Shown here: positions 42,817-51,136 of the stretch, one piece after another | Numbering within the stretch: position 1 is the first letter of the stretch | Layout: the number at the start of each line of letters is the position of its first letter | NCBI RefSeq assembly: GCF_001439695.1 | Contig: NZ_JYLL01000011.1 | Span: 112,094 to 176,093, forward strand | Source of the DNA: Pseudomonas veronii | GTDB lineage: Bacteria; Pseudomonadota; Gammaproteobacteria; Pseudomonadales; Pseudomonadaceae | Reading direction: 5' to 3' | DNA length: 64,000 bases | Position numbers and translations under genes: made by a program | Notes under the pieces: model-generated | Seen by the model: the letters and a program-made list of their open reading frames with translations, nothing else | Told to the model about the DNA's origin: nothing | Databases searched by the model: none

Positions 42817-44766
42817 TTACCCGGTACTTGTCGGCTTTTTCGCCCGCTTTGGGCTGGCCGCCGTCTTGCGGGGCGCGGCCGTGCGTTTCTTCTTCCACGG
42901 AGTGGCGCCGCGGCCTGCCGGGCTGGCGGGGCCGGTGATGGTCATACGCATACCGTTGCAGCGGGCGATTTGCTTGCTCATCCAGGCCGCTTGCTTGGCG
43001 ACGAATTCTTCCAGGCTCATTTCGCCGCTTTGCACCATGTCCAGCGCCTGTTCCCAGATCGCCGTGGTGCCCGGGTCGGCGATGGCGCGCGGCACCGCAT
43101 CGATCAGGCTGAACGCCGCCGGGGTGGCCGAGAGGGCCTTGCCGTTTTTCACCAGGTAGCCTCGGTCCAGCAGGCCCTGGATGATCCCGGCGCGGGTGGC
43201 TTCGGTGCCGATGCCGGTGGTGTCCTTGAGCTTTTGCTTGAGCAACGGGTCTTCCACCAGCTTGGCGACGTTTTTCATCGCCTTGATCAGGTCACCCTCG
43301 GTGAAGGGTTTGGGCGGCTGGGTCCACAGGTCCTTGAGGTTGACCTTGGCAACGGCGTAATCCTGGCCCTGCACCAACGCCGGCAGGGCTTGCGGTGCCG
43401 GCGCCTCACGGCCTTTGGCGGGTGCAAGGGCTTCGGGCAGCGCGCGTTTCCAGCCCTGCTCGATGACGACTTTGCCCACCGCGCGCAGCGCTTGGCCGGC
43501 GCAGTCGAAATCCGCCTGGGTGCGGTCGTATTCATGGTTGGGCAGAAACTGCGCCAGGTAGCGCGCGCGAATCAGTGTATAGACCGCCCGATGCTTGCCG
43601 GTGAGCTGCCCGGCATCCTTGCCGGCGCCGGTGGGAATGATGCCGTGGTGGGCGCTGACCTTGGCGTCGTTCCACGCCCGCGAGCGGCGCTGGGGATCGA
43701 GATGCGGCATCAGTTCGTTGACGGCCGCGTCGGCCCGGCCCAGGGCGGCAAGGATCTTCGCCGCGTCGCCATGCTGACTCAATGGCAGGTAGCCGCAATC
43801 GCTGCGCGGGTAGGTGATGGCCTTGTGGGTTTCGTACAGCGATTGGGCGATGTCCAGGGTTTCCTGGGCGCCGAGACCGAGCTTCTTCGAGCAGATTTCC
43901 TGCAACGTCCCCAGGTCGAAGGGCAGGGGCGCGACCTCGCGCATGCGTTCGGTGCGCAACTTCACCAGCCGCGCACTGGCGGCGTGGGTCATGGCGTCGG
44001 CGGCGTCCCGGGCGAGTTGCGGGTTGAGGCAGCGGCCTTGGTCGTCACAGGCATCGTCGACGGCGCGCCATTGGGCGGTGAAGGTCATGTGCGCGTGGCG
44101 CAGGTCGACGTCGATGGCCCAGTAGGCCACCGGTACGAAATCGGCGATGCTGCGGTCGCGGTCGACCACCAGGCGCAGGGTCGGGGTTTGCACCCGGCCC
44201 ACCGGCAGCACGCCTTGGTAACCGGATTGGCGGCCGAGCAAGGTAAACAGGCGGCTCATGTTCATGCCGATCAGCCAGTCGGCGCGGGAACGGCCGAGGG
44301 CCGAGTGGTACAGGCTGAAGGTCTCGGCGCCGGGTTTGAGCGCGGCCAGGGCCTTGCGGATGGAGGCGTCGTCCAGCGCCGACAGCCACAGGCGTTGGAT
44401 CGGCCCGCGATAGCGGCAATGTTCCACCAGCTCGCGGGCGATCATTTCGCCCTCGCGGTCGGCGTCGGTGGCGATCACCAGTTCCAAGGCTTCCCCCAGC
44501 AGGCGCTTGACCGCCTTGAACTGGGCGGCGGTCTTGGGCTTGACCCGCATCTTCCATTTGTCCGGGACGATCGGCAGGTCGGCGAGCACCCAGCGCTTGT
44601 ACTTGGCGTCGTAGGCGTCGGGCGGGGCGGTTTCCAGCAGGTGGCCGATGCACCAGGTGACGGTCACCCCGTTGCCCAGCCAGCAACCGTCGCCACGGCG
44701 CGTGGCGCCGAGCACGGCCGCAATATCCTTGGCCTGGGAGGGTTTTTCACAGAGGAACAGCCGCAT
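42817..44766 (-). CDS. topB: DNA topoisomerase III
   Basis: A 649-residue type IA topoisomerase. The N-terminal TOPRIM part (MRLFLCEKPSQAKDIAAVLG; ATDADREGEMIARELV) binds Mg2+, and ITYPRSDCGYLPLSQ carries the active-site tyrosine near res 320. A basic Lys/Pro/Ala-rich tail (KKKRTAAPRKTAASPKRAKK) ends the protein and probably binds DNA. Length matches TopB (653 in E. coli). The start is the ATG at 44766; the frame extends upstream without support. It decatenates replication intermediates. Confidence 0.93.
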   Translation of the reverse strand: MRLFLCEKPSQAKDIAAVLGATRRGDGCWLGNGVTVTWCIGHLLETAPPDAYDAKYKRWVLADLPIVPDKWKMRVKPKTAAQFKAVKRLLGEALELVIATDADREGEMIARELVEHCRYRGPIQRLWLSALDDASIRKALAALKPGAETFSLYHSALGRSRADWLIGMNMSRLFTLLGRQSGYQGVLPVGRVQTPTLRLVVDRDRSIADFVPVAYWAIDVDLRHAHMTFTAQWRAVDDACDDQGRCLNPQLARDAADAMTHAASARLVKLRTERMREVAPLPFDLGTLQEICSKKLGLGAQETLDIAQSLYETHKAITYPRSDCGYLPLSQHGDAAKILAALGRADAAVNELMPHLDPQRRSRAWNDAKVSAHHGIIPTGAGKDAGQLTGKHRAVYTLIRARYLAQFLPNHEYDRTQADFDCAGQALRAVGKVVIEQGWKRALPEALAPAKGREAPAPQALPALVQGQDYAVAKVNLKDLWTQPPKPFTEGDLIKAMKNVAKLVEDPLLKQKLKDTTGIGTEATRAGIIQGLLDRGYLVKNGKALSATPAAFSLIDAVPRAIADPGTTAIWEQALDMVQSGEMSLEEFVAKQAAWMSKQIARCNGMRMTITGPASPAGRGATPWKKKRTAAPRKTAASPKRAKKPTSTG

Positions 44767-44876
44767 GGTCATCACATCAGATCGGGTTGATGCCTTGCAG
44801 GATGCGTAGTCCGAGGGATTTGAGCAACCATTATCTGTATGGATGTACAGCAATTTGTGTGGCGCCACAGAGCAGA

Positions 44877-44904
44877 TGTGGGAGGGGGCTTGCTCCCTCC
44901 CACA
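44877..44904. repeat. REP hairpin
   Basis: TGTGGGAGGGGGCTTGC continues into CTCCCTCCCACA, a single palindromic group I REP between the MHS transporter stop and topB start region. Confidence 0.85.
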
Positions 44905-44932
44905 GGGGACCTGCGGTGTTCAGGTGGTCGGG

Positions 44933-46555
44933 TCAGTTGTTGTCGATATCCACATGCCGCGTTTCCTTGAGGCAGAACATCCCGACAACCAGGCTCACCC
45001 CGGTCACGACCACCGGATACCACAAGCCATAGAAGATATCGCCGGTGTACACCACCAGGGCAAACGACACGGTCGGCAGGAAGCCGCCAAACCAGCCGTT
45101 GCCGATGTGATAGGGCAGGGACATCGAGGTGTAGCGGATGCGTGTCGGGAACAGTTCCACCATCAACGCCGCCAGCGGGCCGTAGCACATGGCCGCGATC
45201 AGGATCAGCACCACGATCAGCACCACCACCATCACCTTGTTGACCTGCGCCACATCCGCCGATGTCGGGTAGCCGGCCAGGGTCACGGCGGCGCGCAGGG
45301 CCGACTCGTCAAAGCCATCGATGTGCACGTCGCCCACGCTCACCTGCACCGGGCTGCCCGCGGGGGCGGCGGAGCTGCTGTAGGGCAGGCCTTGCTTGAC
45401 CAGGAAGGTCTTGACCTTGTCGCAGGGGCTGTCAAAACGCGCCTTGCCCACCGGGTCGAACTGGAAGGTGCAGGTGGCCGGGTCGGCCAGCACGGTGATC
45501 GGCGCCTGGCGACTGGCCTGGTCCATCGCCGGGTTGGTGTAGTGCGCCAGGCCCTTGAAGATCGGGAAGTACAGCGCGGTCGCCAGCAGCAGGCCGAGCA
45601 TCAGCACCGGTTTGCGCCCGATCTTGTCCGACAGCCAGCCGAAGAAGATAAAGAACGGTGCGCCAATCACCACGCTGATGATCAGCAGCATATTGGCCAG
45701 GGCCGGGTCCATCTTCAGGAACTGCGTGAGGAAGAACAGCACATAGAACTGCGCCGCGTAAAAGGTCACCGCTTGCCCGCCGTTGATGCTGAACAGCGCA
45801 ATCAGCACCACCTTGAGGTTTTCCCACTTGCCGAAGGACTCGCGGATCGGCGCCTTGCTGGCCTTGCCTTCCTCCTTCATTTTCAGGAACGCCGGCGATT
45901 CATGCAGGCTCATGCGGATCCAGGTGGAAATGCCCAGCAGCACGATGGAAAACAGGAACGGAATGCGCCAGCCCCACACTTCGAACTGATCGCCAGTGAA
46001 GTAGCGGCAGGCCAGCACCACCAGCAATGACAACAGCAGCCCCAGGGTGGCGGTGGATTGAATCCAACTGGTGTGCAGGCCGCGCTTGCCGGCGGGGGCG
46101 TGTTCGGCGACATAGGTCGCCGCGCCGCCGTACTCGCCGCCCAACGCCAGGCCTTGCAGCATGCGCAGGGCGATCAGGATGACCGGCGCGGCAATGCCGA
46201 TGCTGGCATACGTCGGCAGCAGGCCGACACAGAACGTCGCCACACCCATCAGGATAATGGTCACGAGGAAGGTGTACTTGCGCCCGATCATGTCGCCCAG
46301 GCGGCCAAACACCAGCGCGCCGAACGGGCGCACCACAAAGCCGGCCGCGAAGGCCATCAAGGCAAAGATAAACGCCGTGGTGTCGTTGACCCCGGCAAAG
46401 AACTGTTTGCTGATCACCGCCGCGAGGGCGCCATAGAGGAAGAAGTCATACCACTCGAATACCGTCCCCAGGGACGAGGCGAAGATGACTTTTCTCGATT
46501 CGCTGACGGTGCTCGTGCTGACCGCCGAGCCCAGGGTTTGAGCATGTTCTGACAT
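44933..46555 (-). CDS. MHS-family MFS transporter with long loop insert
   Basis: A 540-residue metabolite:H+ symporter (MFS, MHS family). The opening FASSLGTVFEWYDFFLYGALAAVI and GRLGDMIGRKYTF are diagnostic. Length exceeds the normal 430-450 because a polar insert of about 90 residues (roughly res 350-440, two Cys, with PATCTF and FDSPCDKVK) sits between two C-terminal-half membrane spans; it is probably periplasmic. GAGGGA precedes the ATG. It lies downstream of the GMC oxidoreductase gene on the same strand, with the REPIN between them, and could import that enzyme's substrate, such as choline or another alcohol; this is inference. Confidence 0.85.
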   Translation of the reverse strand: MSEHAQTLGSAVSTSTVSESRKVIFASSLGTVFEWYDFFLYGALAAVISKQFFAGVNDTTAFIFALMAFAAGFVVRPFGALVFGRLGDMIGRKYTFLVTIILMGVATFCVGLLPTYASIGIAAPVILIALRMLQGLALGGEYGGAATYVAEHAPAGKRGLHTSWIQSTATLGLLLSLLVVLACRYFTGDQFEVWGWRIPFLFSIVLLGISTWIRMSLHESPAFLKMKEEGKASKAPIRESFGKWENLKVVLIALFSINGGQAVTFYAAQFYVLFFLTQFLKMDPALANMLLIISVVIGAPFFIFFGWLSDKIGRKPVLMLGLLLATALYFPIFKGLAHYTNPAMDQASRQAPITVLADPATCTFQFDPVGKARFDSPCDKVKTFLVKQGLPYSSSAAPAGSPVQVSVGDVHIDGFDESALRAAVTLAGYPTSADVAQVNKVMVVVLIVVLILIAAMCYGPLAALMVELFPTRIRYTSMSLPYHIGNGWFGGFLPTVSFALVVYTGDIFYGLWYPVVVTGVSLVVGMFCLKETRHVDIDNN

Positions 46556-46634
46556 CGGGTATCCCTCACAGTGATTATTTATTGTTGTTCCACTGTCGAC
46601 GCCAACCTCAGCGCCGGTCTGTTTTCCGTTCCTC

Positions 46635-46734
46635 TGTAGGCGCGCGCTTGCTCGCGAAAATCGCCAACGATTACGCGGGAAATCTGGATGAACGCGGCGC
46701 CTTTGTGTTTTTCGCGGGCAAGCTCGCTCCTACA
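46635..46734. repeat. REPIN overlapping the 3' end of the GMC oxidoreductase gene
   Basis: TGTAGGCGCGCGCTTGCTCGC at the left edge faces GCGGGCAAGCTCGCTCCTACA at the right edge, a paired inverted REP unit of 100 bp. The oxidoreductase frame runs into it and stops at 46671, inside the element. Confidence 0.85.
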
Positions 46735-48338
46735 GTGTTCGGTGAAAGGATCAGTTGCGCGGCTTTCTCCGCGATCATCAGCGTCGGTGAGCAGGTATTG
46801 CCGGATGTGATGCGGGGCATGATCGAGGCATCGGCGATGCGCAGCCCCGGCACGCCATGCACCCGCAACTGCGCGTCGACCACCGCGTCCTGGTCACTGC
46901 CCATGCGGCAGGTGCCCACCGGATGGAAGATCGTTGTGCCGATGCGCGCCGCGGCTTCGTGCAGTTGCTCTTCGGTTTGCAGCGCATCGCCGGGCAAGTA
47001 TTCCACCGGTTTGAACGGGCTCAGGGCCGGCGCGGCGACGATCCGTCGAGTCAGGCGAATCGCGTCGGCGGCCACCCGCAGGTCTTGCGGATGGCTGAGG
47101 TAATTGGGCTGGATCAACGGCGCATCCGCCGGGTTGGCCGAGCGAATATCGATACGCCCGCGGCTTTGCGGGCGCAGGTCACAGACCGACGCGGTAAACG
47201 CCGGGAACGCGTGCAACGGCTCGCCGAAGCGCTCCAGGGACAGCGGCTGCACATGGTATTCAAGGTTGGCCGAGGTTTGTTCCGGGCCCGAGCGGGCAAA
47301 CGCACCGAGCTGGCTGGGCGCCATCGACAGCGGGCCGCTGCGGTCATACAGGTAACGCAGGCCCATGCCCATTTTGCCCCACACGCTGCCCGCGATCTGG
47401 TTCAGGGTGCGCGCGTTTTCCAGCTTGTAGATCAGCCGCAGTTGCAGGTGGTCCTGCAGGTTGCCGCCAACCCCCGGCAGTTCATGCAACACATTGATGC
47501 CGAGCGACTTGAGCACGTTGGCGGGGCCAATCCCCGAACGCTGCAAAATGCCGGGCGAACCCACGGCGCCAGCACACAACACGATTTCCTTACGGGCCTT
47601 CCAACGGAGCGACTGGCCGTGCTGACGCCCGACCACTGCCGATGCGCGGCCGTTTTCCAGCAACACGCGGTCGACTTCGACTTCGGTCAATACCGTCAGG
47701 TTCGGCCGATGGCGGATCGGTTTGAGGAACGCCTTGGCCGCATTCCAGCGGACGCCGGCCTTCTGGTTGACCTGAAAGTAACCGCAGCCTTCGTTATCGC
47801 CCTGGTTGAAGTCGCTGACGTTGGCGATGCCGCTTTGCGCCGCGGCCTCGCGAAACGCATCCAGGATCGGCCAATGCAATCGCTGTTGCTCGACGCGCCA
47901 CTCGCCGCCGTCGCCGTGAAATGCCGAACCGCCAGCAAAATGGTTTTCGCTGTGCTTGAACAGCGGCAGCACGTCTTCCCACGCCCAGCCCGGGTTGCCT
48001 GCCGCCGCCCAGCCGTCGTAGTCCTGAGCCTGGCCGCGCATGTAGATCATGCCGTTGATCGACGAACAACCGCCGAGCACCTTGCCCCGCGGGTAACTCA
48101 GGGCGCGGCCTTGCAGGCCGGCCTGGGCTTCGGTCTTGAAGCACCAGTCGGTGCGTGGGTTGCCGATGCAGAACAGGTAGCCGACGGGGATGTGAATCCA
48201 GGGGTAATTGTCGCGACCACCGGCTTCAAGCAACAGCACACGGTGGGCGGGGTTGGCGGACAGTCGATTGGCCAGCAGGCAGCCTGCGGGGCCGGCGCCT
48301 ACGACGATGTAATCGTATTCAGCAGTTGCAGTGGGCAT
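46671..48338 (-). CDS. GMC-family FAD oxidoreductase (choline dehydrogenase-like)
   Basis: A 555-residue flavoenzyme. It has the dinucleotide-binding motif VVGAGPAGCLLANRLS (res 12-27), the FAD GMC signature PRGKVLGGCSSINGMIYMRG (res 84-103), the second signature GAVGSPGILQRSGIG near 258-272, and catalytic HPVGTCRMG and a terminal GNTCSPTLMIAEKAA. Substrate could be choline or another alcohol. The last ~21 codons (after ILSPN, giving TVGASLPAKNTKAPRSSRFPA) are encoded by REPIN sequence, so the native C-terminus has been replaced or lengthened. It diverges from a LysR gene and is followed by an MHS transporter gene. Confidence 0.88.
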   Translation of the reverse strand: MPTATAEYDYIVVGAGPAGCLLANRLSANPAHRVLLLEAGGRDNYPWIHIPVGYLFCIGNPRTDWCFKTEAQAGLQGRALSYPRGKVLGGCSSINGMIYMRGQAQDYDGWAAAGNPGWAWEDVLPLFKHSENHFAGGSAFHGDGGEWRVEQQRLHWPILDAFREAAAQSGIANVSDFNQGDNEGCGYFQVNQKAGVRWNAAKAFLKPIRHRPNLTVLTEVEVDRVLLENGRASAVVGRQHGQSLRWKARKEIVLCAGAVGSPGILQRSGIGPANVLKSLGINVLHELPGVGGNLQDHLQLRLIYKLENARTLNQIAGSVWGKMGMGLRYLYDRSGPLSMAPSQLGAFARSGPEQTSANLEYHVQPLSLERFGEPLHAFPAFTASVCDLRPQSRGRIDIRSANPADAPLIQPNYLSHPQDLRVAADAIRLTRRIVAAPALSPFKPVEYLPGDALQTEEQLHEAAARIGTTIFHPVGTCRMGSDQDAVVDAQLRVHGVPGLRIADASIMPRITSGNTCSPTLMIAEKAAQLILSPNTVGASLPAKNTKAPRSSRFPA

Positions 48339-48378
48339 CTGAGGTCTCGCTTGTTTTTCTTATTGGCTCCATCCTAGT

Positions 48379-48409
48379 TGTTAGTTTTCGTCTTAAAAAT
48401 GTTAGTTTT
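48379..48409. promoter_or_regulatory. Direct repeats in the divergent LysR/oxidoreductase gap
   Basis: TGTTAGTTTT occurs at 48379-48388 and 48400-48409, 21 bp (two helical turns) apart, in the 129-bp gap between divergent genes. This spacing and location suit regulator binding, probably of the LysR protein. Confidence 0.45.
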
Positions 48410-48467
48410 TACCCAGCGGCTGTGCGTTTTTAAACAGCGCGGCCCAGGCTCACGGATTGGAGGCGCT

Positions 48468-49361
48468 ATGTTCGACTGGAATGACCTGCGGTTTTTTCTT
48501 GAGTTGCAGCGCAGCGGCCGCCTGCTCACCGCCGCGCAACGCCTGAAAACCACCCACGCCACCGTGGCGCGGCATATCGAGGCGATCGAGAAAAGCCTCG
48601 GCACCGCGTTGTTTGTGCAGCACGCCCACGGCTATGAGTTGACGCCGTCCGGCGAGGCCCTGCTCAAACACGCCGAAGCCATGGAAAACGTCGCGCTGCT
48701 GGCCGAAGACGAACTGACCCACACCGCCGCGCCCCTGGGCAAGATCCGCCTGGGCGTGGCCGAAGGGCTGGGGGTGATGTTCCTCGCCAGCCGCATGGGC
48801 GGGCTGTTCGAGCGCTATCCGGGGTTGGAAGTGGAGCTGGTGGCCGTGCCGCGTTTCGTCAGTATCCTCAACCGCGAAGCCGAAATCAGCATCCACCTCG
48901 AACGCCCCAGCGTCGATCAACTGGTCACGCGCAAGCTCACCGACTACCGCCTGGCGCTCTATGCCAGCCGCGCGTATCTGGCGCGCACCCCGCCGATTGA
49001 AAAACGCGAAGACCTCGCCGCCCATGCCTGGATCGATTACGTCGACGATCTGCTGTTCAGCCAGGAACTGAAACTGCTCAGCAGCTTCTGCCGCAACCCC
49101 AAAGTGGTGTTTCACAGCACCAGCGTGATCGCCCAGCACCAGGCGGCGCGTTCCGGGCTGGGGATTGCGGTGTTGCCGTGCTTCATGGCGGCCGGTGATC
49201 CGGACCTGGTGGCGTTGTTGCCGGGGGAGGGGATTCAGCGCAGCTATTGGATCAGCTCGCGCCGGGAACTGCACAAGTCGGTGCGGCTGCGGGTGTTGTG
49301 GGATTACGTGGTGGAGTTGTGCGCGCGGGAGCAGGCACTGTTGCTCGGCGGGTCCACCTGA
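48468..49361 (+). CDS. LysR-family regulator
   Basis: A 297-residue LysR regulator starting MFDWNDLRFFLELQRSGRLLTAAQRL. The HTH differs slightly from classic members (THATVARHIEAIEKSLG), as in the LysR subgroup of pseudomonads that precede oxidoreductase genes. The effector domain spans about res 85-290. GGAGG lies six bases before the ATG at 48468; the open frame runs 30 codons further upstream but without a site. It is divergent from the GMC oxidoreductase and likely controls it and the transporter. Confidence 0.85.
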   Translation: MFDWNDLRFFLELQRSGRLLTAAQRLKTTHATVARHIEAIEKSLGTALFVQHAHGYELTPSGEALLKHAEAMENVALLAEDELTHTAAPLGKIRLGVAEGLGVMFLASRMGGLFERYPGLEVELVAVPRFVSILNREAEISIHLERPSVDQLVTRKLTDYRLALYASRAYLARTPPIEKREDLAAHAWIDYVDDLLFSQELKLLSSFCRNPKVVFHSTSVIAQHQAARSGLGIAVLPCFMAAGDPDLVALLPGEGIQRSYWISSRRELHKSVRLRVLWDYVVELCAREQALLLGGST

Positions 49362-49378
49362 AGAACCTGGATCAAAAA

Positions 49379-49406
49379 TGTGGGAGGGGGCTTGCCTCCT
49401 CCCACA
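49379..49406. repeat. REP hairpin preceding the tandem array
   Basis: TGTGGGAGGGGGCTTGCC followed by TCCTCCCACA is a single palindromic group I REP just after the LysR stop. Confidence 0.85.
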
Positions 49407-49410
49407 CTTT

Positions 49411-49991
49411 TGACCGGATTCAGCTTCCAAGATCAGGTCGGCTATAAGGCCAAGCAAGAGCAAGAGCAGAGCAAAAGCAGCTCAGGGTCTATCTGATCTA
49501 TGGAGATCCAAATGTGGGAGGGGGCTTGCCCCCGATAGCAGTGTGTCAGCCAAAACATGCATGACTGAAGCAGCGCTATCGGGGGCAAGCCCCCTCCCAC
49601 ATTTTTGACCGGATTCAGCTTCCAAGATCAGGTCGGCTATAAGGCCAAGCAAGAGCAAGAGCAGAGCAAAAGCAGCTCAGGGTCTATCTGATCTATGGAG
49701 ATCCAAATGTGGGAGGGGGCTTGCCCCCGATAGCAGTGTGTCAGCCAAAACATGCATGACTGAAGCAGCGCTATCGGGGGCAAGCCCCCTCCCACACTTT
49801 TGACCGGATTCAGCTTCCAAGATCAGGTTGGCTATAAGGCCAAGCAAGAGCAAGAGCAGAGCAAAAGCAGCTCAGGGTCTATCTGATCTATGGAGATCCA
49901 AATGTGGGAGGGGGCTTGCCCCCGATAGCAGTGTGTCAGCCCAAACATGCATGACTGAAGCAGCGCTATCGGGGGCAAGCCCCCTCCCACA
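49411..49991. repeat. Tandem array of three ~195-bp REPIN-containing units
   Basis: TGACCGGATTCAGCTTCCAA recurs at 49411, 49606 and 49801, exactly 195 bp apart. Each unit has about 100 bp of unique spacer (containing CAAGCAAGAGCAAGAGC) and one REPIN: 49513-49601, 49708-49796 and 49903-49991. The units differ only at a few positions (for example GGTCGG versus GGTTGG, and AGCCAAAAC versus AGCCCAAAC), which implies recent duplication or homogenisation. The gap 49362-50019 holds no gene. Open frames here are repeat-derived. Confidence 0.92.
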
Positions 49992-50019
49992 TTGGATCTG
50001 TGGTGTTGCTTGAACTGAG

Positions 50020-51117
50020 TCAATCGCGCAAGACGAACTCCGCGCTGCCCAGCCGTTCTCCATTCACCAGCACATGCACCGCGTGCTTGCCCGGGTAGTG
50101 CTTGCGCGTGGTCAGTTCACGGATATGTTGTTCGCGGCTGATGTGCTGCTGCTCGCCTGCGCCAAGGGTAAAGGCCTTTAGCTTGAACACTTTGGCCGCA
50201 CGGTGGCCGGCGCTTTTTACGTAGTCGATGGCGTAGTCCACCACCAGTTTTTGTGGTGCGGCGGCGGTGGATTCGAGGCTGAAGGTCAGGTTGATCCGCT
50301 CCCCCAGTGTGATCACCGCCGGCGTGACGCGCAGGTGATGAATCTTGACCTCGGCCTTGGCTCCCGCGCCGATGATCGTCAGCGCGCGGGTGTTGCCCTG
50401 CTTGATCAGGCTGCGCAGTGCATGGCGGGCGATCCAGGCGGTGTGCGGGTTATCCAGCGACCAGCCTTCGATCAGGCTGAGGACCCAATCGGGGTGGTCC
50501 TTGGTGATGTCGTTGAGGTGGTTGGCCACGGACTTGCGCACGTAGAGGCTGCTGTCGGCCTTGAGGTTGTCGAGGATCGACGCGCACAGCGCGGGGGTGG
50601 CCTGCACGTCGGCCAGGCGGAATGACCACGGCAGGCGCGGTCGCGAGCCTTCGCTGGCGAGGCGGCGCACGTGTTCGTTGTCATCCAGCGACCACTGTTG
50701 CATCACCGCCAGGGTGCGTTGGAAGTCGTGCAGCAAGAAGTGCCGGATCGCGAATTCGGCGGAGCCAAAGGTGGTGAAATATTTGAGCGCGGCCATGGAG
50801 CGCTCGAAGTCATCCCGGCCATGACTCGCCACGTAGTGCGGCAGGAACAGGCTGACAAAGCCGCTGTTCAAGCGCGGCGCGAGGGCATAGAGCAGCGTGA
50901 GAGTCTGTGGGTAATCCAGCGGGATCACCGCATGCAGGCTGTCGCTGACCCGCGCCACGCGCTGCATCACCGACAACTCGGCCAGCCCGGCCTTGGCGTG
51001 CTGGAGAAAGCCCTGGGCGTCGAACGCCGGGTACACCGCCGTCGTCTCGGTGGCGATGTGTTGCAGGCGTTCGGCGTTGAAGATTTCCTTGAGGGCCGGG
51101 GCGCTTTGGTCGGTCAT
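50020..51117 (-). CDS. HEAT-repeat protein, AlkD-like
   Basis: A 365-residue soluble, helical protein. The middle region (about res 60-270) has repeated helical pairs (RLASEGSRPRLPWSF, YVRKSVANHLNDITKDHPDWVL, AWIARHALRSLIKQGN), the pattern of HEAT-type DNA alkylation repair proteins; the C-terminal ~100 residues form a beta-rich domain (VVDYAIDYVKSAGHR, LTTRKHYPGKHAVHVLVNGE). AlkD itself is about 230 residues, so the extra domain is notable. The start is taken at the ATG at 51117; another ATG at 51129 has no site. It follows the glutamine-synthetase-like gene by 19 bp. Confidence 0.8.
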   Translation of the reverse strand: MTDQSAPALKEIFNAERLQHIATETTAVYPAFDAQGFLQHAKAGLAELSVMQRVARVSDSLHAVIPLDYPQTLTLLYALAPRLNSGFVSLFLPHYVASHGRDDFERSMAALKYFTTFGSAEFAIRHFLLHDFQRTLAVMQQWSLDDNEHVRRLASEGSRPRLPWSFRLADVQATPALCASILDNLKADSSLYVRKSVANHLNDITKDHPDWVLSLIEGWSLDNPHTAWIARHALRSLIKQGNTRALTIIGAGAKAEVKIHHLRVTPAVITLGERINLTFSLESTAAAPQKLVVDYAIDYVKSAGHRAAKVFKLKAFTLGAGEQQHISREQHIRELTTRKHYPGKHAVHVLVNGERLGSAEFVLRD

Positions 51118-51136
51118 CGGTGATTCCATGGGGGGG

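Noticed and set aside
42970..44790. 606-codon frame opposite topB
   Set aside because: Antisense shadow of a clear topoisomerase III gene.
48450..49463. 337-codon frame opposite the LysR gene
   Set aside because: Antisense shadow that continues into REP sequence; the LysR frame on the plus strand is well supported.
49411..49991. CRISPR array
   Set aside because: The period is 195 bp with REPIN palindromes and near-identical spacers, not short repeats with unique spacers, and no cas gene is present.
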